Shown here: one piece after another, positions 47,641-59,673 of the stretch
Position numbering within the stretch: position 1 is the first letter of the stretch
Layout: each line of letters begins with the position of its first letter
Source: Anagrus nilaparvatae
Lineage: Eukaryota; Arthropoda; Insecta; Hymenoptera; Mymaridae
Assembly: GCA_022575985.1 (NCBI GenBank)
Contig: JAKSXM010000014.1
Coordinates: forward strand, 22,320,001 to 22,384,000
Direction of reading: 5' to 3'
Length of the DNA stretch: 64,000 nucleotides
The notes under the pieces: generated by a model
What the model was told of the DNA's origin: nothing
Databases searched by the model: none
Seen by the model: only the letters and a program-made list of their open reading frames with translations
Program-made: the position numbers and the translations under genes

Positions 47641-48060
47641 GAAGGTAGGAGAATGGCGCCATATTATGATACACACGCATTGCAAATTAGAAAAAGATAA
47701 AAGAGAGAGAATTCACCCACATGAATGTTTTATACAGACATAGGTTAAAGTTCCATGTGTATAAAGGTAGTAGTAGTAGGGAGGATCATGACAGAGATGA
47801 ATTCGTTTCATTTCACGCTGGGAAGCTCTCGCGTTCTCCCCGCGTCCGATGGTTTACTGGGCTACAATGTGGTAACCCATGATTTATGGCTACCAATACG
47901 CTTGCTTTTGCTACTATTACTACTACCAATGTAATACCTGCGGACTCTTCTCTCTATTCATATATATATTTTCTTTCTTTATTTAACTTATACGATGTGC
48001 GAACAGCGACACATGTGACGAGGACATACACAACCAAATATCCACATGGAACTTCTTTTT
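47640..48060. other. GC-richer pocket with a 48-codon frame (47788-47934, +)
   Basis: A sharp rise in G+C centres on 47790-47930. The plus strand holds a 48-codon frame starting MTEMNSFHFTLGSSRVL and ending in a run of leucines from CTA/TTA repeats. GTAGTAGTAGTAGG lies just upstream and its complement ACTACTATTACTACTACC downstream, so the pocket is flanked by inverted trinucleotide repeats. Protein coding is unproven; a conserved regulatory element or untranslated exon is as plausible. Confidence 0.2.
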
Positions 48061-49398
48061 AGCTAGAGGCTAAAAAGATTAATTTCTTTTTTTTTATTTC
48101 CTCCAAGGATTATTATAATACTTATGCATATTTGAAGTTTTTTTAAATATATTATGGTGGGAGTTATATATAAAACGTTTTTTATCCGATTGGTTCTTTA
48201 ATAATATTAGGGGATATATTCAAATTTTTTACTTTTTTTTTTCATATGTAATAATATTAAGGGAAGTCCTTTTTCAAAATGTCTATTCAAAAAAATATAT
48301 TTTTTTTTTTTATCAAACATTCTTAAGTTATTAAGAAATTCTTTATAATATTTTAATATGTATTTAAATATATAAGGGCATATCTCACCAAGTGGTTATA
48401 TTGCATATATGAGGGTTTTAATGAAAATCCAGCTTTCTGTTTAAAAAAAAAATTATTGAAATTTATTTAAATATATTTCTTCTCAAGCCTCAAGAAATTT
48501 TTTTGCCTAATTTCTTTAATTATTATGAAATAACAGCCTTGGAATGATTCGAAACCCTAATATTTTGTTGGTAACCTTGTTAAGTTTTTTAAATTCTTAA
48601 CATTACAGAGGGAATGCCGTAAAACTATTTGCCTTTTTATAAATAGATTTTGATAAATTAATAATATATTTAATTTCTTCATATAATTAAAACAGTGTGC
48701 TCCTTTTCTAAAAAAAATTCTGCCAGCTGAAATATTGGTAACCACATTTTCAAATAAATCCGACCAAAGAAAGTTTCTTAAGCCACAAATGAATGCCGTG
48801 AACAATTTTTACTTCTAACTATTCTCAAAATTCTGTACAATGTTTCACAATTTGAAAGTGATTTGAGAAAAACTGGTGCCTCCAATAATTTAGTAGATAT
48901 CGACATCAAAAGGCTTTGTTGTCGATGCGTAATTTTGGTACTAAAATCACATTTTTTAATGGCACTCGTTCAATTTTTAAAAAATCTTCGCAAAATCTTT
49001 TGTGATTTATGTAAAATGTTATAAGATTTCAGTTAAAAAAAACGGCATAGCTTAATTCAATGCGTTGTATGTATAAACTGCAGTTTTATATAAACTAATC
49101 GTACAATTTCGAAGCGTTATTGTTTACCAATAACCTAAAAATAACAAACGTGTAAGAATTACGTATATTTGATTCTTATAGTTCCAAAAAGATGTTTTTG
49201 ATTTGAATTTAGTGCTTTAAAAAAATAAATAAAATTTTGTAGTTGTAGGTCATACTTAGTGGATCATTAAAATCTATATTTCAAGAAATATACATTTTGA
49301 AAAAAATCAAAAACTCTAAAAAAATGTTTCAAAAATCATAGAAGGCACAACTAAATGATTTAATAAATTATAATAAGATAATGCGATCATATTTTAAA
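48061..49398. other. AT-rich gene-free stretch
   Basis: No gene or element seen; frames are low-complexity. Confidence 0.5.
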
Positions 49399-49566
49399 CA
49401 GTGGAGGATTCAGAAAAGGGCCTAAAGGGTGGGGTGCTTAAGCAAAATTTTGTATGTTTTCTTATGAAATTTGTATAAAAAAACAAAATTATGAATAAAA
49501 AACATGCATTTTTTGGAGCTCAGGGGAGAAAATCACCCTTACCACCCCCATTTTGATCCACCCATG
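49399..49566. mobile_element. hAT-like MITE
   Basis: The left end CAGTGGAGGATTCAGAAAAG and inward-read right end CATGGGTGGATCAAAATGGG resemble the CAGTGGCGGATC termini common among hAT MITEs. Flanks ATTTTAAA (49391-49398) and ATTTTAGC (49567-49574) match at 6 of 8 positions, as expected for an aged 8-bp duplication. Length is 168 bp with no coding capacity. Its ends differ from the hAT-like element at 5861. Confidence 0.65.
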
Positions 49567-49574
49567 ATTTTAGC

Positions 49575-51303
49575 AGTAGTCAAATAAAAATTAGGTTTAA
49601 CGATAAAGAATTTTTAAAACAATTATTTAGTAATAGGAAGTTTAAAGACAAATAATTTGAATGCTTTGAGTGATTTTTTGAAACAATCAGGAACTTTTCT
49701 TACATATTAAAATTTTATAAAACTGCAAAAATAAAAATTTTTTTAAAATAATTTTTTAATAACTAATATGTTAACTATATTTTAGACTTTATGTGAGCAA
49801 TGAGTTAAAGATTCAGGGAGCTTAGCCTAGCTATACCTATAGCGCAGTCGGTAGAACATTTAATTTTTTGTTTATAAAAAAATTAAAAATTTATCTTCTT
49901 ATTATTGGTTTTTGGACAGAAATAAAATTTATTGTTATATACCTCTATATTTTCCAGTATTTTTGAGAACTAATTTCATGATTTAGTAATTATAACCTTA
50001 AATATACTTTTTAATTTAAGAAGTTCATTTATCAAACGCCGTAGCTTAAAATTAAGTTACGCAAAGAAAATCTTAATTCTTATTGCTTTATTAAACTTCT
50101 GTCCAAATGTCATTATTGTGCTCTCAAAAATAAAATTTATTTTATAAAATTAGAAATATAACCACTTGGTGAGATATGCCCATAAATTCTTGGAAAACCA
50201 TATATGAATTTCTTTCTTTTTTTTTATTAGAAACTGTATTCATTTCATATAATTTTATAATTTATTACATGACTTTTTTAGCATATTATATACAAAAAGT
50301 TAAAATAAATCAACCCTTTTTATTCACTGTTTTTCTTTTATTTATTTTTTATGCATTTATTTGTAAGTCCTATAAATTTTTACCTTTTCCTTAGTTTTTT
50401 TGAAGTAAGTATTAAAAATGTATTTTATTTTTTTGAAGATATGCTTTTATGTGAATTAAGAAATAATTTTTTATGGTTTTTTTTGTAAATACAAGCAGCT
50501 TTGAGCTATTAAGAATCTTTAAGTAAATTTTCTTGAAAAGCTCTTTTGTGTTAAGTGTACATTAATAAATTATATAAACACATGATTTATTGTGTGACTC
50601 TTAAAACTAACTAGCATAGATTTTACTATTTTTGATACAAAAAAGTTGACCTATAAGGACTTATTTTGAACCAATTTACTGATTATATGCAACTGAAATG
50701 AGTCAAATATAATGGTAACAAAATATTTATTATAGATTTAAATATCATTTTCTAAAATGGTAGAACTATTACTTATAAAACTTTTGATTGCCTAACTGTC
50801 CAAAAGTACACTTTGCAGCAAAAGTGTTAACTATAAAACAAATTCAAAAAGTCTTATACAGCTTCATCAGAAAAAGGATTTTATGCTTGATGGCTTTAAC
50901 AGTTTTTAACATAGAATAAAGATAGTACTTAAACATTTTTAAGTTTTTGAGGATTGAAAAAATCTTACCATTTTCCTTGTAAAACAACTTTTTTATAAAA
51001 AGGGAATTTGTTTTATTAATACAAATAGAATTCATAGTTTTGGGTATAGATTTGGTAAACATGTGTGTGAGTAGGACAGCTGAATTTCTGTTCAGAGATA
51101 GCCAAAGCCAAAACATGCTCACCTTCGTATCTTAGTTTTTTAGCCGCGGGGTCTGAAAAAAATTATGGGCCCTCAAAATTGTCCAGTTTTTTGTAAAAAT
51201 AAACTGAAAGTATGATACTGCCGAATTTTCTAGATTTTTATTAGGCTAAAATATGCTCAGTTTACATTTAACATTTTTCGGTCTCTCGGGCCATTGAAGT
51301 CTC
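49575..51303. other. AT-rich gene-free stretch
   Basis: A tRNA A-box-like word (TAGCGCAGTCGGTAGA, about 49840-49855) is present without a matching B box or acceptor stem. No gene seen. Confidence 0.45.
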
Positions 51304-51866
51304 GCCGTTTACCCGCGCTTTTCAAAATTAGTTTCAAATAAAAAAGTTTACATGGCAAGGATCGAATTTTATAGTCAGAATCCCTTAATCTCTGTGTATA
51401 TATTATGGAAAGAAAATATTTATTACCGGCTACCTTGAGAACAATTCTAAATTTGGACATAAAAATGTCAACAAATGGATTTTTGCGATTTACGAGTTTT
51501 ATATTGGTATTAAAGAAAAAGCTCGAGAAAAAGTAAACAGCATCAAAAATCTTACTGAAACAATTTCTGATCCGAATACACATTTTGGAAAATACAGTTA
51601 TAATTATATTACCACCAGAAGATTTGTAATAATTATGGTTAAACCAAAAGGAACAATTTATTTTGTAATAGAAGAATCTCTCGTGAAAATAGTTATAACT
51701 GTATTTTCCAAAATGTGTACTCGGATCAGAAATTATTTCAGTAAGATTTTTGATCCTGTTTACTTTTTCTTAGATACCAATATAAAACCCTATTAATATT
51801 TTCTTTCCATAATATATACACAAAGATTAAGGGATTCTGGAATTTTGAAAAACACAGGTAAACGGC
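51304..51866. mobile_element. 563-bp palindromic element with GCCGTTTACC ends
   Basis: The arms begin GCCGTTTACCCGCGC at left and GCCGTTTACCTGTG read inward from the right, and match along most of their length (CAGAATCCCTTAATCT, ATATATTATGGAAAGAAAAT, AGTAAACAGCATCAAAAATC). The right arm lacks about 110 bp present in the left, so the arms are no longer equal. The shared terminus links this element to the 48-bp relic at 26582. Overlapping open frames in it have no known domain. Confidence 0.7.
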
Positions 51867-53380
51867 GCATACTGGGATATAAAGACTCAAAAATGAAAAA
51901 AATTCTCGCAAGAGAAATGCATTTTTAATGATACTTAAGCAGGTCTTATTCGATCAATTTTAAATTATTACGTGCGACAATTTGTATATTTATTAATCAG
52001 TTATTACTTAAATTATTTTTATTGAGTTTCGCAATCCTTTCTCATAGTCGGTGATTATTAATTCGTGGGCCTGATTTATTTAATAATCATTGGCTCAATA
52101 TGTATTGCAATTATTTCTCCATAAATGCGCTGGTCTCATAATACTATTACTTGTATAATACCAATTTCTCCTCTAAACGGAATGTTAATATTTGGGATCA
52201 AATCTTGTAACAAATTACAAAAAATATTTAATTACTCAAAATATACAAAATATAAAAAAAACTTCCAACCCTGTCAAAATCAAACTCGACTTGTGGCTCG
52301 GCACTAGGCGTGTTTGATTCTTATCGGCTACATTTTTGGGTATATTTTAAGTAAAATTTAATTTTAATAAATAAATGCATTTATAAAATTTCTTTTATAG
52401 AAGATAAACGTTAATTACCACAAAAAGGCACATAGTTTTCTTGAATGTGGTATCATCTTTAACCACAAATAGGAGTATTCTCGTCAAATCGTAAGGTAAA
52501 CCACATAATCGTTAAACCACATTATTACTTTGTAACAATTATATATATCAAGTATTTAACAAAATGTTCAAAATTTACAAGAAATTTATCTTATGTACAC
52601 ATAATTTTAAATTAAAACTACTCTTTGACCAATATAATATTCTAGAAGTTAAACAAGGCAAAAAGGATTTTAAATACTTGTTACGTATAATATAAACTTA
52701 ACAACACACAAATCTCAAATATCCATAAATTTAGTTAAAACCAAATCATAAGGGGTTAAGTACTTAAGAGTAAACATAGTTAGGCTTTTAGCTTGGTGAA
52801 TGAATATAAACAAGTTGAGGGACTTTCTTGGACTTGAGATAACTAGAAAATTCATTGGGGAGATTTCAGTACTGATCTAAATGCTTAAACTGTGGTAAAC
52901 GTTTAATATCCTTTTGTTTCTTACTTACTTTATAACCTGATTTATCATTGTTTTACATTTACTAAGGTGTTATTTTAAATTCCTTAAAAATTTAACTCTT
53001 ATTTATCGGCATTCTAAAAACTTAAATACTTTACGTAATCCATTCCCACTTAAATTAAATATTTACTAAAAGCTCGTATTTTTTAAAAAACGATTTTTAA
53101 GCCATTAGTAAAGTTATTAAAAAAGTTGAAAAGAAATTTTCTGAATATTCATTTATGTAAGGGAACATAAATTATGTATGAAAAAGTTAATCATAAAAAA
53201 AATCATAATCCCATAAAAAATTAGTTTTCCGTTAAATCGTGAAACTCAATTAAATGTCGAAATCGAAAAAGTTTGGAAAAAGAAATAAGCCCGCGAAAAC
53301 TCCATATATCAATGTTTAAAAAAAAAACATATATATCTATATATACATGCAACAGCAATAAATTATTGTTCAGAGACCTG
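51867..53380. other. AT-rich gene-free stretch
   Basis: No gene or element seen. Confidence 0.5.
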
Positions 53381-53384
53381 AAAC

Positions 53385-54150
53385 TATCGCTAGTTTTCAA
53401 AAGTTAGATCGAGCTCGTCTCCTCAAACCCCCCTTTTCTATCTACCCTTTTTTTCTTCCGTCGCGACATCGAACTAAAAAAAAAAATTCTTTGCACACAA
53501 TTTTCTTTTCATCCTGTCTACCTTTTCCATGCACATATAATATATAAAAAATTTACCACCCACCACACTTGAAAAAAAAAAAAAGAAATAAATCGAAATA
53601 AAAAAAGGAAGCCAAAATAATTGGAATAAACTTATATAATATATCCAAGCAACCGATCTCGTTTCACGCCTCAATTCTGTCGCGGAATAAACCTGTGTAA
53701 GCTCGTTCATCTATATCGTTATATATATAGTTTTTTATTTGTAACGCGGGACGTGTTGTTATATTATACATATATAAAAAAAAAGGGAGAAGTTTTTTTG
53801 TATATATAGTAACTAGAAAACTTCTTACAAAAAAAAACCCTTCTGACGTAGTCTTTTCTTATCCAGTACAAAGAAAAACGAGTAAGTTTCCCAAGAGAAA
53901 GAAAAAAAAAAGGAAGAAATGGTAACATGTTATATGTATGAATTTATATAGGTATAGAGTATAAAACGTCTTCAAAAAAAAAAAAAAAAGTATAAGAAAG
54001 AGCGCGCAAGTGCTATACGTGTTCGCCCAAATGTGCTATTAAAATTTTGGACACAATCTTGCCATTTGTCTTACGCTACCAGGGAATAAATCTCTGGCGG
54101 CTCAGCTAGCTAAGAAAAATGCTCGCCCTCAAATGTACCCCCCATTTTTT
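53385..54150. other. Mixed CpG-containing and poly-A region
   Basis: CpG-bearing pockets (GATCGAGCTCGTCTCC near 53408; GAGCGCGCAAGTGC near 54000; CTGGCGGCTCAGCTAGC near 54094) alternate with long A runs. A palindromic word CCAGGGAATAAATCTCTGG lies at 54079-54097. It resembles the other GC pockets of the window and may be regulatory or an untranslated exon; nothing coding is evident. Confidence 0.25.
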
Positions 54151-55042
54151 TTTTTCAACCTCGATTTTCTTTTACGTATATTATACTTTTGTTCACCTTT
54201 AAAATTACATTACTCTTATAAATAATTTGGAAATATATTATATTTTAACATAAAAAATTAATTTACTTAAAAATAATTTATTATTAGTTTTATTAATATA
54301 CAAAATTAAAATATTATAAATATTTATAACAAAAGAATATATCAAAAATTGACCCTCCTATAAATTTTCTTTCTTTTTTTTTTGTTATCATAATAAATTA
54401 TAATGCTCATATTAACATTCTTAGCACATTCTTATTTTATATGAGCTTTAATGTATACATGTATAAGAGCTTACTGTTTGTTCACGTGTTAGATACACAC
54501 ATGACCTGTCCGTAACAGAAAGTACCTTTAAGAACCTAGTGTGTTATATTACTTAACTGAAGGGTGAACCATAACTAAATTTAAGAATGGTATTTTAAGA
54601 TAAGAAAAAAAAATTTATACCATGAAGATAAAAATTATATTGAAATTGATTTAAAGGATGAAACTGTCCTTGCTTCATAGATCATTGTTTTATTACAGTA
54701 AAAATAGTTTTTAAAAATAAATTATTTTTACTTATAATAAAATTAGCCGTTTAATTTATTATTGTTCTTAATGATTTTTTCTTAAATGATTACCAGAGCA
54801 GGCAAGAGAGATCTTTTTGAATTCTACTACAGGGTTGAATTTTACTGAAAATTGAAATTTAGTAATGATTTTTGGACTAAAAAATTGTGAGCATAATTTT
54901 GGTCAAATTTAATACAGTTTCTTTTGAAAAATTGTTAGAGTGGACAGAATTATTAAAAACAAGCAAAGTTTACTCTATTTTTGCGCTAACATGTATATTT
55001 CTAGGGATTGGTACTTTAATCCCAGGGTAGCTAATTAATCTT
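54151..55042. other. AT-rich gene-free stretch
   Basis: No gene or element seen. Confidence 0.5.
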
Positions 55043-56464
55043 ATATCGGTAGTTCTTAGCTATTTTTACCCAAGTCTGAGATCGATGTCTTGGATTTAAA
55101 AAATACTAATTGCACTGTGTTTGGTATGTAAAAATATGGTTACTGGCCAATTTTTAAGGCTCTAGGTGGCTTGGTTGCGATTTGGCAGCTGTTTTTCCAA
55201 TTTTGATTTTTGTCGAATTCTCAGCCACCCGTTTGCTTTTTATTTTCTGGACGCCCTAAATAAGCCTAAAAAATATTTTCCATATAAAGGTGGGTAGTAA
55301 AAATTCCCGCTCAATCCGAATCTGACCATGTTTTTTCGGAAAAACCTCAGGAAAAGCCGGAAAATCGGAAAAACTAAAGGAAACTGGAAAATACAAATTT
55401 CTCAAAAAGCGTCACTTTTTTTTTTTTTTTAAATTTTTTTTACATGTGTTTTCCCATACTTTTCATGCTGGTAACCTCGTTTTTTGTCCCATTTGCCTTT
55501 TAAGTACTTAAAAATCAATTTTAGGCTCAAAAAAATGATTTTAAAAATTGTTCATTTTCTGAATTTTCCAATTTTCTCGCTTTTCCTGATAGAAAATGAA
55601 AAATCTGACTTGATTTTCGGATTTCTCGGGAAATTTTACATTGAAAACCTTCTTGGGTAAAATTTTAGAGGCCTTTGTGACGCTTTAAAAAAAAGAAAAA
55701 CAAAATAACCTGCTAAAATCAAAAAAAATAAACAGAATAAAAAAATAGCAAAATTTAATTATGTTTAATTATGTTTGATTTTAGCAGGTTACTTTGTTTC
55801 TCTTTTTTTTACAGCGTCACAAAAGCCTCTAAAATTTTACCCAAGAAGGTTTTCAATGTAAAATTCTGGTAAAATTTCCCGAGGAATCCGAAAATCAAGT
55901 CAGATTTTTCATTTTCTATCAGGAAAAGCGATAAAATTGGAAAATTCAGAAAATATACAATTTTTAAAATCATTTTTTTGGGCCTAAAATTGATTTTTAA
56001 GTACTTAAAAGGCAAATGGGACAAAAAAAGAGGTTACCAGCATGAAAAGTATGGGAAAACAAATGTAAAAAAATTTAAAAAAAAAAAAAAAGTGACGCTT
56101 TTTGAGAAATTTGTATTTTCAAGTTTCCTTTAGTTTTTCCGATTTTCCGGCTTTTCCTGAGGTTTTCCCGAAAAAATATGGTCAGATTCGGATTGGGCGG
56201 GAATTTTTACTACCCACCTTCATATGGAAAATATTTTTTAGGCTTATTTAGGGCGTCCAGAAAATAAAAAGCAAACGGGTGGCTGAGAATTCGAAAAAAA
56301 TCAAAATTGGAAAAACAGCTGCCAAATCGCAACCAAGCCACCTAGAGCCTTAAAAATTGGCCAGTAACCATATTTTTACATACCAAACATAGTGCAATTA
56401 GTATTTTTTAAATCCAAGACATCGACCTCAGACTTGGGTAAAAATAGCTAAGAACTACCGATAT
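55043..56464. mobile_element. 1.4-kb near-perfect palindrome
   Basis: Left arm 55043-55723 and right arm 55774-56464 (about 680 bp each) are inverted copies with only scattered differences, separated by a 50-bp AT-rich spacer. Outer ends read TATATCGGTAGTTCTTAGC. Landmarks found in both arms include GACATCGATCTCAGACTTGG-type sequence, GCAAACGGGTGGCTGAGAA and GGAAAAGCCGGAAAATCGG. No protein is recognisable; a 71-codon frame in the right arm is a palindrome by-product. No clear target duplication. Confidence 0.75.
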
Positions 56465-57013
56465 ATATGCTAGGTAACATTTTCAAAATCTTAATTTTTT
56501 TTCCTTTTTAACACCTGATTTAGAAATTTCTCTTCCCCTGGATTAAATGTATTCCCTAGAAAAAACGTTACGCATGGTCTCTCCATGGTCCATCAAGAGA
56601 GTTATGAGGCCATAAAAATTCTTTTATGGAGGTTTCAGGACAAGTTAAGGGGCCTTAAAAGTTTGTAACGCTTGTTCCATAATTTAAATTTGAAAAGCGA
56701 TAACCATCCCATTAAATTCTAATTTTTACGTAGTGTAATCTTTAGAAATCATTTCAGTTACGAACAAACTTTTATTTAATTTTCTGATGTAACACAGTTT
56801 TAATTTTTACAATGAAAAACAGCTGCTTGTTAAATTACTCAGTATCATTTAAAAACAGTTAAAATTTTTCTCGCAAATAAAACTATTTCTACAGACTATA
56901 CAAGGTTGTGATACCGACTATGATTTTAGGGAAGAACAGGCCATGAACTGTTTGGATAAAGTTTTCTTTAACATTTTACTTTTTAGATTAACGTTTTTCA
57001 AGCATGTCATTTT

Positions 57014-57245
57014 TTAGGGGAGGTCAAATTTGCTATATTTGGAGAGGGATAAAATGTACCATATTTGGGGGGTATTGAATGGATTTAGAATAATTTCAAT
57101 AAAGGAATTTAGAATAATTTTTATTTAGGGACTTTGATTAATTTGAGTTTAGGGGTTTAAAATAATTTCCCCCTTATAGAATAATAAGGATTTTAGGAGC
57201 TTAAAATTATTTTTTCTGAAGGACTTAAAATTATAAAGGGTTCAA
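57014..57245. repeat. Decayed minisatellite of about 24-bp units (locus 2)
   Basis: Units of the type GG(A/G)(A/-)TTTAGAATAATTTCAATAAA run from a TAGGGGAGGTCAAATTTG leader to GGACTTAAAATTATAAAGG. The unit and leader resemble the array at 46154. Confidence 0.5.
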
Positions 57246-57374
57246 GATTCAAAATATAAATTTAAACATGTTCCATGTTCGTTGGCTGTGAGTTCACAAA
57301 CCGGTTTTTTGTATTTATAATCAGCAGCCTTAAAACTTTACTGATATTAATTTAGAACAAAAAATACGAAATCA

Positions 57375-57610
57375 ATTTAGAAATAAGAAAATGGTTCGTG
57401 TTGGCCACATTCTAAGAAGATGGTGAAAAAATAAAGAACTACCAAATTGGGGGAAACAAGAAACCCATAATGAGATGGATAAAAAATTTTTTTTGAGACA
57501 CGGACCAAATTAATTAACTTAATAGGATAGAACCAATATGGAACCTCTGTAAGGTAAAAGGAAAAAAAAAATTATAAAAAGTAAGAAAAATGGAACCCTC
57601 AAGGGATTAG
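57375..57610 (+). pseudogene. Possible retrotransposon C-terminal relic
   Basis: In the plus strand a decayed frame reads KKMVRVGHILRRW, a stop, then KNKELPNWGKQETHNEM, with GNKKPIMRWI in another frame. The spacing of a GH-I/V-R motif, a Pro, a Gly-Lys stretch and a P-x-x-RW motif recalls the C-terminus of some LINE reverse transcriptases. The signal is weak and no RT core is visible. Confidence 0.25.
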
Positions 57611-58840
57611 GAATAACTAACGGAAAGGGAAAAAATAAGACTAATGTATGAAAATATGTTTACTAATATTTTCAGATAAATGTTGAAAGTATCCTTAATT
57701 AGATAGAAAATTTTTTTGTCTCGGTTCTTTTTATTTCATTCCTGGTTGAAAAGACATTTCTGCATCAGTATCTGCAACATGCATCTCGAAATTATTTTAA
57801 TATTAAACGATTACTTTCATCCATGAAAAAAGATGTTTGACTGTGCTGCTACTTAGCCCCTCCCTTTTTTTCTTAACCGACCAATCATTGACTCTACTAC
57901 TCCCCTCTATTTCGCATTCAATCAATCAGCAAAATCCCCTATGTGCAACTCATGAAGGTATAAATACAAGCGAAAAATTATTTTTAGCCCCTTTCCTGTT
58001 CTGGCTTTGGCTACAACACATCGTTTAGTGTTCTCGATTAATTACTGTTTTACTTGCTGAATTTGTGGTAACCTAGCTATAATATTATATTTGCTTTCTG
58101 ATAATTTTTCGCTCTATTCTTGGTGATTTCGAAACGTATTTTGATGAACTCGGGAAGTGATAAATGAAAGCCGTTTGCTGTGTAATCGTTAGATGCAGCC
58201 TGGTTAGATGTTTGCTGATGGCTGTTAACTATTGGCGATTTTCTGATTTCGTAAGCAATTTATCGGTTTTTATTTGAAAATAAATTTAAAATAAATTTAT
58301 TAATAGATTATAAGTTTAAAATAAAAAGGTTTCTTTTGAACAGTGGTCAGAAATGCTAAGAAAATGCTTTAAAAGAGGAAAGCATACTAAATAATAACAA
58401 ATATATATTTTCTGAATTCGTTGATAACCTCTAAAAATTACCTGCAGCATATTACAATAAATACCAATAACTTTTGTTAATATACTCCTACTCTCTGACT
58501 TAAAAGAACTGACAATAAGCATATTATAATAATTAAGCATTGATTAATCACCCAATACTTTCTAGATTAAATAAATCTAAGACCACGCATGAAAAATCAT
58601 TTCTTAGTACAAGGAATTTACTCTATATATTAAGTTGTGCATTGTTATATTTTTGTTTACCTTTATATTTGCCAACGATTAGGGTATTTACCTGCAAGAA
58701 GTGTGTTTTACGTCAAATATACGGTAGTACCTTTGTTTTCGCATATTATATTTTCATGGATCATCAAATTAAAAAAACAATAAAATCCGTTGCAATAATA
58801 TTTAAATCAAGTTGCAATTTGCACTAAATGTACCACCAAT
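57611..58840. other. AT-rich gene-free stretch
   Basis: Short frames at 57837-58028 and 58540-58827 lack any recognisable feature. Nothing supported. Confidence 0.45.
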
Positions 58841-58847
58841 CGAGTAT

Positions 58848-58950
58848 ATCGATGCAATTTTAACAGTAAACCAATCAGCGCTTAGAGAGATTGGAGTGGG
58901 ATAGAATAAACAGGAGTGCGCAGGCGCAAAAGAGGTCGCGACGCCCTTTC
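58848..58950 (+). promoter_or_regulatory. TATA-less housekeeping-type promoter
   Basis: Within 100 bp of GC-richer DNA are a DRE-like TATCGATG (near 58848), a CCAAT box (58871-58875), TGCGCAGGCGCA (58917-58928), which fits the NRF-1/Erect-wing consensus YGCGCANGCGCR exactly, and TCGCGA (about 58936-58941). No TATA box is present. Such clusters drive broadly expressed genes in animals. About 250 bp downstream is a candidate first coding exon on the same strand. Confidence 0.45.
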
Positions 58951-59197
58951 TAAAAAGACCTTGAATATAGTTTCGCGTCTCGATCGCATAGAAGTGTTTG
59001 CAGTTTTCATTTTGATTTAAAGGATTAATTAAATATTAATTTATTAAATTAATTAATATCTGATTGTATTTGTCACTTATAGACAGTTATAGAAAAGTAT
59101 TTTCTGAGGATAAAATTTTAAACAACTTTCTTAAAGAGTATCAAAGTAATTTAAAACAATATTTTGTAACATCGTTAACTTTATTGATACCCTGACA

Positions 59198-59235
59198 ATG
59201 TTATCAACGGTTGAAGCTGAGTTAGCCGATTTAAA
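59198..59235 (+). CDS. Candidate first coding exon of a gene continuing past the window
   Basis: Downstream of the promoter at 58848-58950, no ATG occurs in the roughly 220 nt from about 58975 until 59198, notable in such AT-rich DNA. The ATG opens a reading frame encoding MLSTVEAELADLK that meets a consensus donor, AAA followed by GTAAGT, at 59236; without splicing a stop follows at once. The peptide looks like the start of a helical cytoplasmic protein with no signal peptide. I see no convincing second exon before 64000, so the first intron would exceed 4.7 kb. Gene identity unknown. Confidence 0.4.
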
Positions 59236-59673
59236 GTAAGTCCCAACAAAGTAATTGATACTACATTAGTCGGTGTTTAAACTAGCACCACGAAGAGTTT
59301 AATTTTCATAAGCTACTGATTATCAGTAGCATAAAGTATGAATGGTTTCTAAAACAAAATCCTTATCAATTTGAACCATAGCTTAAGTACAGATTCTTTA
59401 CGATAGTTATGATAAATATCATTATGATTTCCAATTTCTTGATTATTCAAGGAATAATTCAAGAACTATTTAGAAAGTCAATCTGACTCTTGACATGCAT
59501 GAACGTTATTAATATAAAAAATCGCAAAGAATTATAAAAAAGCTAAGGTTTTTTTTATTTCAGGCACGATCACATATTCATTGAGTATTTTCTCTTTAAT
59601 AACTTTGATGGGATCCACACTCTCATAAATTGAAAACTATTAATTATTTTACATCAAGGCAATATAAGCATAT

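Noticed and set aside
49839..49860. tRNA-like A box (TAGCGCAGTCGGTAGA)
   Set aside because: No B box, no acceptor or anticodon stem in the following 60-100 bases; at best a decayed tRNA or SINE fragment.
51257..51583. 108-codon minus-strand frame
   Set aside because: It spans the end and left arm of the palindromic element at 51304; the matching right arm does not keep the frame.
55809..56024. 71-codon minus-strand frame
   Set aside because: It lies wholly within one arm of the 1.4-kb palindrome and shows no recognisable domain.
59600..59630. GATCCACACTCTCATAAA resembles the insect miR-279 sequence
   Set aside because: The 5' seed does not match and no hairpin precursor surrounds it.
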